Source of the DNA: Lentisphaeria bacterium
GTDB taxonomy: Bacteria; Verrucomicrobiota; Lentisphaeria; Oligosphaerales; Oligosphaeraceae
Assembly (NCBI GenBank): GCA_016288215.1
Contig: JAEEYQ010000035.1
Coordinates: forward strand, 1 to 64,000
Direction: 5' to 3'
Length of the DNA: 64,000 nucleotides
In this document: piece after piece, positions 7,513 to 17,149 of the stretch
Numbering within the stretch: position 1 is the stretch's first letter
How the letters are laid out: each line of letters starts with the position of its first letter
Translations under genes and position numbers: made by a program
The notes under the pieces: generated by a model
What the model was told of the DNA's origin: nothing
What the model saw: the letters and a program-made list of their open reading frames with translations, nothing else
Databases searched by the model: none

Positions 7513-9099
7513 TCACAGGGCGCGGAGGAAGAGCCATCCCATGAAAAGCGTCAGGGCGGCGAACAGCGCGGCCATGCCCAGTTTTGTCTCAAACACATGG
7601 ACTCGCGCCCAAGAGGCAATGGCCTTGCCGCCCACGCCGCTGATGGCCAGCACCGTGATCAGCAGCAGCGGCAGGATGAAGAAGACATTGTAGATGAACA
7701 GCAGAGTCAGCGCATGAAAGCTGACGCCATGGGTCGCGTTGATGGCGGTCAGCACTGGCAAAAGCACCTGCCCCGTGCAGACAAACTCCATGGACGACAC
7801 CACAAAGCCCAACACCAGCGCCGCCGGCGCCATCAGCCACGACTGATGCTCCGTCAACTGGCGAATCTTGTCATGAATGCGGTGATGGGTCTTGCCGGAC
7901 AGCCCCAAATCCATGTCGCTGGCGTTTCCGCTGCGCTTATAGCGTAAAGCGTCCCGAAGATGGCCGACGAACAAGACGGCGCTGAGCAGGCAGAACAGCC
8001 CGTAGAGGCCGAGACGCAACCAGGTCATCCGATTTAACTGGTTGATGACGTAGGAGATGCCCATGCCAAAGAGGAAATAGGTGATGAAGACGCCCAAACA
8101 AAAGCAGCCCCCCACGATGGCAATGTCCCGTTTCCTCCGCTTGAGATATAGGAGGTAATTGACCAAAAAGATGGAAGTGGCGAAGGCGCAAGGGTTAAAG
8201 CCATCCGCCAGCCCGCCGGAGATGGCCATCCACAAGGTGGCGGTCTGGACAAAATGCTCCTGTGTGGCCTGCGTGGCGGCCAGTTCGGCCTCGGTCAGCG
8301 GACTCATCCAGAAGGGGATGGAAGGCGGATTGGCCTCCAGCTCCCGCTGGATTTGGTCGGCCGTGGCCAGGTTGTCCGCCACCGCCTGTGTTCCGAAACA
8401 GACGACAGGGGCGGGCTTGCGGCGCTCCGCCAGCTGGGGAAAATGCTCCAGAGCCCGTTTGAGCATGGCCTGTCCCTCAAGCGTGCCGATGTCCATCCGT
8501 GTCACCTCAAGAGTCGGCAGCGTGGTGGACAGCACATTCAGTTCCAGCTCCTGGCGGGAGCATTTGCGGCAGTTCTTCTGATAGAAAAGGAGCACCCGCG
8601 GCACAGCAGGCCCCGAATTCGCCAACGAGTCGATGGCGGCAGCGGATGCGGCGTCCGTCTGCCCTGCCGTCGCAGGGGCGATGTATTCCACAATCAGGCT
8701 CGTGGCCTGCTCCGCCGCCTGGACAATGCCCTCTGTCTCCGGAATCCGAAGCAGATTCTCCAATTGACTGGCCATCTCGCCTTCCTGCTCGTAGAAGGCA
8801 TCCGCGCCCACAATCAGACGGTGGCCGATGAGCAGAACAGGAAACGTGGTGCTTTTCTCCTGAACCTGAAGCCGCTCCTCGATGCGTCCCAACAGACGAT
8901 AGTTGGACGGCTCCTCCATGGGCAGAAAGAACAGGATGGGACCGTTCTCCAAGTCGCCGACCGTGCTCCAGTCCTCCTTCAGGGAAGCGCACTCCTCACA
9001 GTCCCGTGACCCAAAGAGGATGACCCATGGACGTGCGGCGGCCGTCCCCTCAGAGACGATGGCCAACAGCAGACTCAATAGAACAATCCAAAAACGCAT
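7513..9099 (-). CDS. DsbD/CcdA-like membrane thiol transporter with two thioredoxin-like domains
   Basis: I start at the ATG at 9099; a TTG lies two codons upstream and neither has an SD. A signal or anchor helix is followed by two thioredoxin-like domains, with CEEC near residue 34 and CRKC near residue 176. The C-terminal half is a multi-helix CcdA/DsbD region with GFNPCAFAT in the first helix and FVCTGQVLLP later, the usual positions of the paired intramembrane cysteines. DsbD relatives carry electrons from the cytoplasm to periplasmic thiol proteins. The gene lies at the 3' end of a block of secreted CxxC proteins, so I infer that it supplies their reductant. Order here is Trx-Trx-TM. Confidence 0.8.
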   Translation of the reverse strand: MRFWIVLLSLLLAIVSEGTAAARPWVILFGSRDCEECASLKEDWSTVGDLENGPILFFLPMEEPSNYRLLGRIEERLQVQEKSTTFPVLLIGHRLIVGADAFYEQEGEMASQLENLLRIPETEGIVQAAEQATSLIVEYIAPATAGQTDAASAAAIDSLANSGPAVPRVLLFYQKNCRKCSRQELELNVLSTTLPTLEVTRMDIGTLEGQAMLKRALEHFPQLAERRKPAPVVCFGTQAVADNLATADQIQRELEANPPSIPFWMSPLTEAELAATQATQEHFVQTATLWMAISGGLADGFNPCAFATSIFLVNYLLYLKRRKRDIAIVGGCFCLGVFITYFLFGMGISYVINQLNRMTWLRLGLYGLFCLLSAVLFVGHLRDALRYKRSGNASDMDLGLSGKTHHRIHDKIRQLTEHQSWLMAPAALVLGFVVSSMEFVCTGQVLLPVLTAINATHGVSFHALTLLFIYNVFFILPLLLITVLAISGVGGKAIASWARVHVFETKLGMAALFAALTLFMGWLFLRAL

Positions 9100-9100
9100 A

Positions 9101-9160
9101 AACAATTAGGAATTAGAAGTTAGGAATTAGAAATTTGGAATTAGGAAGTAGAAAGTAGAA
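9101..9160. repeat. Heptanucleotide repeat (CTAATTY type) abutting a start codon
   Basis: Read on the minus strand, AATTCCT/CTAATTT units run to within about two to five bases of the start codon of the DsbD-like gene. They replace the region where an SD would be expected. The same family occurs at 41116-41220, 49740-49774, 55541-55730, 60006-60062 and 60185-60270. Confidence 0.7.
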
Positions 9161-9227
9161 ACTCCTTCCGAATCGTTACTTGGGAATTTGAAATTAGGCC
9201 CCAGCTGACTTTCTTGTCCTTCTGATT

Positions 9228-10352
9228 CTATTTCAGCACACGGAAATTCACATAGCCGATGTCCCGTCCATTGCAGAGGACTTTGGTGCTCCGTTTGGGG
9301 CCGGGGACCTCAAGAAGCTCCGCCGACAAGCGGACTTCCAGCAAGATTCCGTCCTCCAGCAACTTACGTTCCACGGTCACGCCGGTGGGCACCTTCCACA
9401 CCAGTCCAGCGGACACTTTCTCCCACGTCTCCTTTTTCTTCCAGACGCCGCTCTCCTCTTCCAATGCGGCGATGGTATCCGCCGCCGCTGCCGTCTCCGC
9501 AATCCGACGCCCCATTCTGCCCATGGTCGCCGTCCGTTGCTCCGCCTTGCCTGGCAGCACCCGCAGAGTCGCGGTCACGGTCTGCCCCTCTTCCAACGCC
9601 GCGCGGGAAATCTTCACATCATGGGTGGACAGATGCAGGTTGCTCAGGCCGTAGACCATGCCCTTTACCGACAGAGGCACGTCTTCATAATTCTCCAGAC
9701 CATGCTGCTTTAGGATGACCGTCTTCCGAAGCCGCCCCTCCGGCAACGGCAATTTGGGAGACAGCTTCAGCGTCCAGCTCTGCTCCTTTGCCTCCAACGT
9801 GTAGTGGAAGAGTTCGTCGTCGGGAGGCGCGTCCAAGGTGACCTGGCGACCGTCCGTCAGCACATTGGTGATGGTAAACTCCTTCTCCCAAGGCACATCG
9901 ATGCCCATGAAATTACCCAAATTCAAGGTGTTGGACGGTTTGACGACCAACGCGGGCACCACTTCGCCGAAAAAGGAAATGGAAAGCGGCACATCGGCCC
10001 CTTCGCGGTCGACCATCAGGCCTTTGGTCAGGGGGCCCTCTTTCGTATAGCCGCCGTGGAGCTTCATCCGCACCTTATGCACGCCACCGGGCGGCAGGAC
10101 CGTCTTTTCCGCGCCAACCTCAATCGCCATGCAGGCGCAGTCCGACCGAATGGCGTTGAGGGTCACTTCCTCCTCCGACTGATTCACCAGCGCAAACTCA
10201 ATCTGGCGATATTCCCGATCCAGAATCTTCCCCACGCGCAGGGCGTTCGGATCCTGCACCGCCAAAACCGGCTTCGCGGCAGGAACCTCTTGAGCCAAAC
10301 AGCCCCATGCCACAAGCCCAATCGCCATCAACCAACCTTTGCCTCGGCGCAT
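9228..10352 (-). CDS. DUF1573-containing exported protein
   Basis: I use the ATG at 10352 because GGAGGAG lies five bases upstream; the longer frame starts at 10367. A short basic start and hydrophobic helix ending GCLAQ form a signal sequence, possibly a weak lipobox. The first domain (about residues 25-130) matches DUF1573: a GKILDREYR strand, FALVNQSEEEVTL, and the typical CAC motif (SDCACM). A second beta-sandwich region follows. DUF1573 proteins are surface or periplasmic and common in Bacteroidetes and PVC bacteria; their role is unknown. The gene is 41 bp downstream of the giant thioredoxin-like gene and probably co-transcribed. Confidence 0.8.
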   Translation of the reverse strand: MRRGKGWLMAIGLVAWGCLAQEVPAAKPVLAVQDPNALRVGKILDREYRQIEFALVNQSEEEVTLNAIRSDCACMAIEVGAEKTVLPPGGVHKVRMKLHGGYTKEGPLTKGLMVDREGADVPLSISFFGEVVPALVVKPSNTLNLGNFMGIDVPWEKEFTITNVLTDGRQVTLDAPPDDELFHYTLEAKEQSWTLKLSPKLPLPEGRLRKTVILKQHGLENYEDVPLSVKGMVYGLSNLHLSTHDVKISRAALEEGQTVTATLRVLPGKAEQRTATMGRMGRRIAETAAAADTIAALEEESGVWKKKETWEKVSAGLVWKVPTGVTVERKLLEDGILLEVRLSAELLEVPGPKRSTKVLCNGRDIGYVNFRVLK

Positions 10353-10393
10353 TTTTCTCCTCCACATCCTAACTCACTGTCTTGCAAGAGGTT

Positions 10394-13300
10394 TCATTCA
10401 TGGAACCAGACGCCGGTGCCTTCCGGCTGCGGCTCCTCGCTCCAGACATACCGTCCATCCTGCCAACGCCATGTCCCGCAATGGTCTTCCGCATCGCCCA
10501 GCCGCCATTCGAGGCGACCATCATTCAGTTTTTGACGTCCCGGCCTCGTCCCCCGCAATACCACCGGCTCCAGCGGTGCCTCCATCCAAATCCAGTAGGC
10601 ACCTCCGACCGTCAATCTTGCAGGACGGACCCAGTTCCCGTGGTCATCCATTCCAAAAACAAGATATTTGCTAAGTATTTCTTGCTCAGATACTTCTGTA
10701 AGTTCAAGCGGGATGCCGACCAGATTCCAGCCGACCGTCAACGCCATCGTTCCCTCCGCACCGTAGGTGAACTCCTCGTCCGCCACACAAACAGTCATGG
10801 TGACATTCGGCGACGGCGCATATTGACGCCCCTGTTCCCACTCATCCTCCAGACTACAGGAGAGGGACACGTTGCCCGGCGTGGCCAGCGTGAAGCCATT
10901 GTCCGCCTGCGCCACGCCATCAACCCAAAGCGTCGCCGCCTCCGTCGGCAAGGCCGTAGTGACCGCCAGCGGGAAGTCTGTCACCTCGAAGACATTGATG
11001 TCCAAGGATTTATCCTGTCCATCCGCAGCTTGGATCCCCACCACCTGAGGCGGCGGCAGCACGGTCAGAACCGTGGAGGGCCCCGTGAGGAAATCCAGAC
11101 AGGCCCATGCGGTCACGGTCTCCATAGCCGTCAAGGGGAGGATTTCGCCGTCTTTGTACAGCGCGGCGGCAAATCCCTGCGGGGCGTCATTCACCGCATA
11201 GAAAATCTGCGCCTCCTCCTGGAGGCAGGACAACTGGACACCCTGTCCATCCTCTGTCACATGGAAGACGGGGCGGGCCAGCTCCAAGTCGTAGGTGACC
11301 TTTGTCTTGAGGTCGTACCACCAGTAGTCCATCGCCAGCGGGTTGTCCGGCCGAATGGTGACGGGATAGGAATACCATGCGCCATCCTCCGCCTCCACCA
11401 AATAGAAGCCCTGTCCGGCGGGCATGGGATCCTCGCGGCAGCAGCTGCCGGGGATAGGCGTCAGCACGCCTTGGCATTGCACGATCCGATCTTCGAAGGA
11501 GCCATCCGACGTGGGGAAACGGATGGTGAATTGGCCTTGGAAGATTCCCAAGTCCCGGTCATAGGCAAGAACCAGATTGGCGCCGTCCGCCCACGGCATG
11601 CCCGTGATGGGGTCTGGGCGGCCATAGTCAACGAGATAGGCGGGAAGATAGGCAGGATCCGTCTCAAAGGAGTCATCCGCCTGGTCAATGATGCGAACGG
11701 CATTCGGCAGAGAGGCGGAAACCGCATGTAACCCGTTGACTGTGAGATTCTTCGGGTATCCGGCCATGAAGAACAGCTCATTGCCGTAGTCCGCCTCGTC
11801 GATTTGCTCGCCCAAGCTGACACCTGGGTAATAGCTTGCGCCGCAGGGCTCTAGACCGCAAAGCCGCTGGCCGTCATGCCATGCGATGGCCAGTTCGCAG
11901 GAGGAGATGGAGGCCTCCTCCTCATTCCGACTGGAGAGGGGAAGCAAGTCCAGCGAGCCGGCGACGAATCCGATTCCGTCATCCAAAGGGGAGAAGAAGA
12001 AAATCCGCCCCAAGAGCATATTGCCGTCGCTGACCACGTTTCGGACAAAGGCCCGGCTGGCGATGGCGGTGCCGTCAGGCAGCATCCCCTGCAGCGCCAC
12101 GCTTCCGTCGGAGGCCAGCACGGTCATCCGCAACCAGCCGGTTCCCTGGAAGGGACTGGTGCCATCGTAGGGGGAAAGGGCGATGGTGTAGCATCCCGCA
12201 TATTCATCCGCCGGCTGGTCTTCATTCCAAATGTTCCGCTCGCCTTCCACGGCAAAGGCGCCGAAGGAGCCAGACAGGGTTCCGTTGTCATCATTCTCCA
12301 CGCTCAGGGCAATGATATCATCTAAATCATTGCAGCGCAATATGATATGTAATTTTCCTGTCAACGTGTCCACGGAGGTCCAGTGGTCTGCGGTGAACTC
12401 GTGTTCGCCGTCCTGCAGCAAAACCTGCGCCCGCAGGCCCTCTGTCGAGCTGGTCATGGACAGGAAGCCGACTCCTGAATCGAAGGCCCCTGTCCTCTCC
12501 AAGTCCTGAATTCGCGCAAGGAAGAGCTGATTTTGGCAATTGGGGTTCAACTCCTCCAGCGGCGTGGCGGTCAGCGTCACCTTCATGGTGCCGCCCGCCA
12601 GGTCTCCAGAGAAGGCCTGGAAGGTCAGCGTGGCGCTGTCCGCCTCCGTCATGCGCCCATTGAGAACCAGCCGGGAGGCCGCCATGTCAAAACGCCATCC
12701 GATTCCTTCGGGAAGAGTTCCCTCCACAAGGCGCACCTCCACCTGCTCCATGCCGTTGAGCACCGCCAGCTCCACATCCTCCATGGGAATGTCCGAGGGG
12801 ACGCGAATCGCCATGGTCTCCGTTTCAAAACCCGGCAGGGCCTCATAGCTGACATGGGTCAGCGGCGAGCCCACAATCCAGCCGTTCTCCACCGCCTGCA
12901 GAGAAACCGAAAAGGTTTTGGCGCCAACCCACGGATCCGGATGCCGCAAGGGCACGTCCACATAACGGATTTCCCCCGCCTGCGCCTGCTCCGCGGTCCA
13001 GATCAGCTCGCCGGCCACCGCGTCAATATGAACGCCGTCGACCGCCGTTTCGCCAACGACGGAAAAGGCGACCCGGCAGACCTCTGCGCTTTGGGGTCCC
13101 ACGGCCTGAATCAGCACGGGAAGCCGAGCCACATCCGCCGTATAGGGGACCACGACCTGACTGTCCTGCCAGCTCACATCATTGTTCAGCGCCTCGGCGT
13201 GGCAAGTCAGCGCATAGTTGACCACCTCTTCGGCGTTCCTCACGAGAACCTGCAGTCGCAACGCCTCCTCTCCATGGGGGCGATAGTCCAAGACAGCCCC

Positions 13301-14992
13301 CTCCGACAACGGCGCGGTGACAGAATGCAGCAGATTGCCTGCCGCCGCGTCTTTGCCGCTGTCATCGTAGACCGCCAGCGTCACATTGCCGACCACGCTT
13401 TCCCCTGAAGCGGACAACGCGAAACGAAGTGCCTGATCCGCCTTGGCCGCGACGGCGTACCAATCCGCCGTGTCCGGACCGCCAATGGTCCGCTCCAGCC
13501 GCTGGCCAGCGGCAAGGGTCTCATCCGTCCAAGAGGCGTAATTGTTATGCTCCTCGCCGACTTCATCGGCCATCTGCTCCATCTGGGCCAGCCGTTTCAC
13601 ATAGCGGTCTGCGTCATAGCCGCTGGCTCCGCGGCCGATGACCGTGCCGTCCGGACGCAGCAGCAATGAGGTGGGATAGCTAATCATCTTGACGGAATCC
13701 GCTCCGGGCAGTTTCATGCGACGCTGCAGAGCCAGATTCTCCTCTATGCGCTGCTGTCCGTCTTCCCAACTCAGCCCGTTGGCCTTCAAATAGCCGTCCC
13801 GATCCGACAGCAGAGAGGGTCCGTTGCCGTCCCGAAGGTAGTTGTCAATCGCGACCAACGCATAGCGGTCTGCCACAAAATCTCGGAACGTATTGGTGGA
13901 GAAGACATTATTCTCCGTATGAAGGCAATAGGGGCACCAGCGGACACCCGTGAAATACAGCAGAACCGGCTTGCCCAACGCCAACGCCGCCTCCAGATTC
14001 ATGGTCCACTTCCCCAGCTCCGCCGTCTCCCAAAGGGGATTGGTCAGCTCCCCCGGCTGAGGGGCGGCCGGCGCCTCGTGGGCCCTCAAGGTGAAGCTCA
14101 CGCCGGTAATGGAGGCTTTCATGGGGCGTGAAAGGCGCAGGAGATACATACCATCCTTTGGAGCGTCAAAATAGAAACCCCTTTTGAAGTCCTCGAAGCC
14201 ATCGGAGATTCGGTTGAGCAGCGCATTGCCCGTGGCCTTGCCATCCGCGTCCGCCAGCCAGACTTCCGCCGAGATGGTCACGCCGGCGGGGCAGGCATAG
14301 CCGGAGGCGATGTAGAAGTCATAGCGCTGGTTTCCCAGTCCCTGAAAAAGGAAATCCTGCCGCCACGTATAGCCGTTGAGGGTGTAGGGGCCATAGCGGC
14401 CCACCGTTCCGCTGGCGGTGGTCACCGGATTCAGCTTGCCGGGGATGGCGATGGTCACGGGGGGCTGATCCAAACTTGTCCAATATTCGTTGGGGAAATA
14501 TCCCTCCAAGACGCGGATGAAGCATTCCGGCGTGTTGATGAGGGTGATGGACTCCCCATTCGGCGGGGTCACCACTCTCTCCCGCCGATAGGTGAAGCCG
14601 CCCAAATAGTCCACGTTGGCGTCGTCCAAGTCATTGGTGGTGACATCGGCGTCCGCCCTCACATGGAAAAGGAAGATGGTGGGGTATTCGCTGAGCTTGT
14701 AGAGGCGGACAAGCGGCTGGAGCAGTTTGATGGTATCCGGATTGTTGCGGTCCGCATACAGAAGCACCAGGCTCTTCTCATCGGCGTAGCTTTTCCACTT
14801 CTCTGTCTCTAAAATCTTGTATTTGAAGCTGTTACAATAACTGCACGAGCCCGAGGAGTTGCCCATGAGCACCATGAGCGGACGTCCCGACTGCTGTGCC
14901 AGCCGCTTGGCCTCGGCCGCATCGCTCAACCATTCGGCCGCCGATGCGCAAAAGGCGGCCAAAAGAACAAGTAAAATGGTAGACTTTTTCAT
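10394..14992 (-). CDS. Giant secreted protein with two thioredoxin-like domains and C-terminal GWN domain
   Basis: The protein has 1532 residues with signal peptide MKKSTILLVLLAAFCASA. Thioredoxin-like domain 1 (about 18-150) carries CSYC; domain 2 (about 330-470) carries CPYC within YFTGVRWCPYCLH. Each is followed by a beta-rich segment resembling pre-peptidase C-terminal (PPC) domains. The middle contains cadherin/Calx-like and repeated beta-sandwich segments with a GxGxLxMT pattern. The last 120 residues start GWNLVGIPL, include GGAYWIW and end in W-rich strands; three other proteins of this locus share this domain. SD is GGGAA, eight bases upstream. I infer a surface or periplasmic redox-active protein. 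The enzymatic role of the middle is unrecognised. Confidence 0.75.
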   Translation of the reverse strand: MKKSTILLVLLAAFCASAAEWLSDAAEAKRLAQQSGRPLMVLMGNSSGSCSYCNSFKYKILETEKWKSYADEKSLVLLYADRNNPDTIKLLQPLVRLYKLSEYPTIFLFHVRADADVTTNDLDDANVDYLGGFTYRRERVVTPPNGESITLINTPECFIRVLEGYFPNEYWTSLDQPPVTIAIPGKLNPVTTASGTVGRYGPYTLNGYTWRQDFLFQGLGNQRYDFYIASGYACPAGVTISAEVWLADADGKATGNALLNRISDGFEDFKRGFYFDAPKDGMYLLRLSRPMKASITGVSFTLRAHEAPAAPQPGELTNPLWETAELGKWTMNLEAALALGKPVLLYFTGVRWCPYCLHTENNVFSTNTFRDFVADRYALVAIDNYLRDGNGPSLLSDRDGYLKANGLSWEDGQQRIEENLALQRRMKLPGADSVKMISYPTSLLLRPDGTVIGRGASGYDADRYVKRLAQMEQMADEVGEEHNNYASWTDETLAAGQRLERTIGGPDTADWYAVAAKADQALRFALSASGESVVGNVTLAVYDDSGKDAAAGNLLHSVTAPLSEGAVLDYRPHGEEALRLQVLVRNAEEVVNYALTCHAEALNNDVSWQDSQVVVPYTADVARLPVLIQAVGPQSAEVCRVAFSVVGETAVDGVHIDAVAGELIWTAEQAQAGEIRYVDVPLRHPDPWVGAKTFSVSLQAVENGWIVGSPLTHVSYEALPGFETETMAIRVPSDIPMEDVELAVLNGMEQVEVRLVEGTLPEGIGWRFDMAASRLVLNGRMTEADSATLTFQAFSGDLAGGTMKVTLTATPLEELNPNCQNQLFLARIQDLERTGAFDSGVGFLSMTSSTEGLRAQVLLQDGEHEFTADHWTSVDTLTGKLHIILRCNDLDDIIALSVENDDNGTLSGSFGAFAVEGERNIWNEDQPADEYAGCYTIALSPYDGTSPFQGTGWLRMTVLASDGSVALQGMLPDGTAIASRAFVRNVVSDGNMLLGRIFFFSPLDDGIGFVAGSLDLLPLSSRNEEEASISSCELAIAWHDGQRLCGLEPCGASYYPGVSLGEQIDEADYGNELFFMAGYPKNLTVNGLHAVSASLPNAVRIIDQADDSFETDPAYLPAYLVDYGRPDPITGMPWADGANLVLAYDRDLGIFQGQFTIRFPTSDGSFEDRIVQCQGVLTPIPGSCCREDPMPAGQGFYLVEAEDGAWYSYPVTIRPDNPLAMDYWWYDLKTKVTYDLELARPVFHVTEDGQGVQLSCLQEEAQIFYAVNDAPQGFAAALYKDGEILPLTAMETVTAWACLDFLTGPSTVLTVLPPPQVVGIQAADGQDKSLDINVFEVTDFPLAVTTALPTEAATLWVDGVAQADNGFTLATPGNVSLSCSLEDEWEQGRQYAPSPNVTMTVCVADEEFTYGAEGTMALTVGWNLVGIPLELTEVSEQEILSKYLVFGMDDHGNWVRPARLTVGGAYWIWMEAPLEPVVLRGTRPGRQKLNDGRLEWRLGDAEDHCGTWRWQDGRYVWSEEPQPEGTGVWFHE

Positions 14993-15121
14993 GTTGCAAA
15001 TTCCCTATTATGACATCCCCTTCGCCATTTTCATGGCGAAAACGCCGCGGCGCATCATTCACCATCACGCTTCGGCGCGATGCACGGCGGCGTTTGAATT
15101 CCCCCAAAAGTCGATGACGGA

Positions 15122-17110
15122 TTACTCCGCCTTGTAGATCCAGAAGCCCTCTCCGGCGCTGACGTCGTTCTTCGGCACGGGCAGGAAGCGGCCATTGCGG
15201 AGCACCCAGCAGTTGCCGTCGCCGACCTCATCCTGCGGCGCGGCCAAATTCCATCCCGCGGGCAGGGACTTGCCCTGAGCCTGTCCAGCCCGGCCCGTCA
15301 CGGTGATTTCGTCGTCCGCTTCCGCATACCAATAGTAGACACCGCCCGCCTCGATGGTCTCCGCTTTGACCAGAGCATTTTTCGCCGCGTCAAACTGGTA
15401 GAGCCGCTCGGCAAGGACTTCCATGGAGCGTCTTGTGAAATCATAGGCAGGCAAGGCCACCAGGTTCCAGCCCGGTCCGAAGGACCCCTGCACGTTTCCT
15501 GCGTCTCCATCGTCATACTGGCCACGGGTGGCGCTGTAGGTGCGGCTGGCATTCGCCGCCTGCGGCGTGAAGACCAATTTGTCGCTGGTGAGATAGTCAG
15601 GAGCGTGCGCGTAGATGGTGTAAGTGGCGCCCACGGGCAGCTCCACGGTCTCATTGGCGGCGCACCAAATCCGCCGGCCGCCAGCCAGCCCGTCGATGCT
15701 GATGCCCGCATTTTCAGGCGTCACGTCAAAGGAAACCGTCACGGTGGTCTCCCCCGCGTCCACGATCCGGGCTCCCGTCAGCACCACCGTGTTCTTGAGC
15801 ATGGTGAACTGTTTGCTGACCTCCTCGCTGTCGTCCCAATTCTCTTTGATGGCCTTGGCCTTCACCGTCTTGTTGGGGACCACGCTAAAGGCGCCTTTGT
15901 AGGTCTGATAATCGGCGAAGGTCTCTCCATCGCCAATGGCATAAAGGATGGTGGCGTCGTCCGTGGGGCAGCTGAGACTCACGGTCAGTTTGTTCATCCA
16001 GACCGGATTTGTCGCATTGATGGTGAACTCGGGGGGCTCGACGGTCCCCGTCTCCGGCTGACGCTCCACTTCCTTCGTCACCACAGCGCTGGAAAGATCG
16101 CCATAGGCCAACGCTCGCGCATTGATGACGGTGACGGTCTCGTCGATTTCCACAGCAACGTCCTCGTAGACATAGCCATTGAGGAAGGAGGGTTCGGAGC
16201 CGTCCAACGTGTAGACCAAGAACCCCTCTTCATCCGTCGAACCGTAGGTGAGAGAAAAACTGGCCTTGTCCTCCGCCACGGTGATGATGGGATTGGGCTG
16301 CTTGTCGATCTCCAAAGTCGTGACGTCGCTGATCTTCCCGTCGCCATAGGCGATGGCCTTCAGGGTCGTGGCGGTGGTGATGGTCAGGGCCTTCGTGTAG
16401 CGGGTGGAGCTGGTGGTCGGCTTGTTGCCGTTGGTCGTGTAGTAGATGGTCGCGTTGTCGCGGGAGCTCAAGGTGACGGTCGCGGAGGCGCCATTGTCGC
16501 TGAACGTGTAATCGACCGTGGGAGCGGCGATGTTCATGAAATAGGAGGACCAGGGGGATTTGGTGACATAGGACTCCACCACGGCGATGAGACTCTCCGC
16601 CGTGACCCCGAAGCTGACACCGTTGACGGTGCCCGCCGTCCCGCGGAAACTGGCGATGAGCTCCAAATCATCTTTTTCGGCTCCAGGCCCCGGATTCTTG
16701 ACACGGAAGATGTAGAGCCAAGGATAGGCCGTGCCGTTGCCAAAGGTGGATTTGATTTTGCCCAAGACGGCTTTGCCGGAAACGCCGTCATAGGTCACGA
16801 AGGAAATGGTGTTGAAGAACATCTGGGCAATGCCGTTTGTGTACGTATAGCCGCTGGAGCGGCCGGCCGCATAGTTCTGCCATACCGTGGAATTCAGCAC
16901 CCGGGTCTCCAGGTTCTCGCAGTTGGGACAGCCGGAGGTCTTGCCCACCAGCACCATCAGCGGCTTGTTGTTGTCATAGGCGTCCTGTTTGACCGCCACC
17001 CAGTTGTCCGACCAACCGGTTGGCAGCGGAATCGCCGCCTGGGCCAAAATGCCGCACAGGAATGCCATCAGCCCAAATCCCATCCAATGTCCACGTTTTG
17101 TTGTGTTCAT
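15122..17110 (-). CDS. Secreted thioredoxin-like protein with chitobiase-C-like repeats and GWN domain
   Basis: The protein has 662 residues with an N-terminal signal (FGLMAFLCGILAQA). A thioredoxin-like domain carries CPNC within VGKTSGCPNCENLE. Three beta-sandwich repeats follow of the kind called CHB_HEX_C, marked by IYYTTNGNKPTTSS, VYTLDGSEPS and ILYAIGDGE, then an Ig-like segment. The final 120 residues form the shared domain: GWNLVALP, GGVYYWY, a second GWNL and a terminal FWIYKAE. AGGAGAGG gives a strong SD. The parvulin gene ends 39 bp upstream on the same strand, suggesting co-expression with a foldase. Function is inferred to be extracytoplasmic thiol chemistry. Confidence 0.75.
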   Translation of the reverse strand: MNTTKRGHWMGFGLMAFLCGILAQAAIPLPTGWSDNWVAVKQDAYDNNKPLMVLVGKTSGCPNCENLETRVLNSTVWQNYAAGRSSGYTYTNGIAQMFFNTISFVTYDGVSGKAVLGKIKSTFGNGTAYPWLYIFRVKNPGPGAEKDDLELIASFRGTAGTVNGVSFGVTAESLIAVVESYVTKSPWSSYFMNIAAPTVDYTFSDNGASATVTLSSRDNATIYYTTNGNKPTTSSTRYTKALTITTATTLKAIAYGDGKISDVTTLEIDKQPNPIITVAEDKASFSLTYGSTDEEGFLVYTLDGSEPSFLNGYVYEDVAVEIDETVTVINARALAYGDLSSAVVTKEVERQPETGTVEPPEFTINATNPVWMNKLTVSLSCPTDDATILYAIGDGETFADYQTYKGAFSVVPNKTVKAKAIKENWDDSEEVSKQFTMLKNTVVLTGARIVDAGETTVTVSFDVTPENAGISIDGLAGGRRIWCAANETVELPVGATYTIYAHAPDYLTSDKLVFTPQAANASRTYSATRGQYDDGDAGNVQGSFGPGWNLVALPAYDFTRRSMEVLAERLYQFDAAKNALVKAETIEAGGVYYWYAEADDEITVTGRAGQAQGKSLPAGWNLAAPQDEVGDGNCWVLRNGRFLPVPKNDVSAGEGFWIYKAE

Positions 17111-17149
17111 TCAGCCTCTCCTTATATAAGAATATGGTATAGGGAAAAA

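Noticed and set aside
10382..11731. 449-codon open frame on the plus strand
   Set aside because: It is an antisense shadow of the giant secreted protein; composition is Arg/His-rich and no domain is recognisable.
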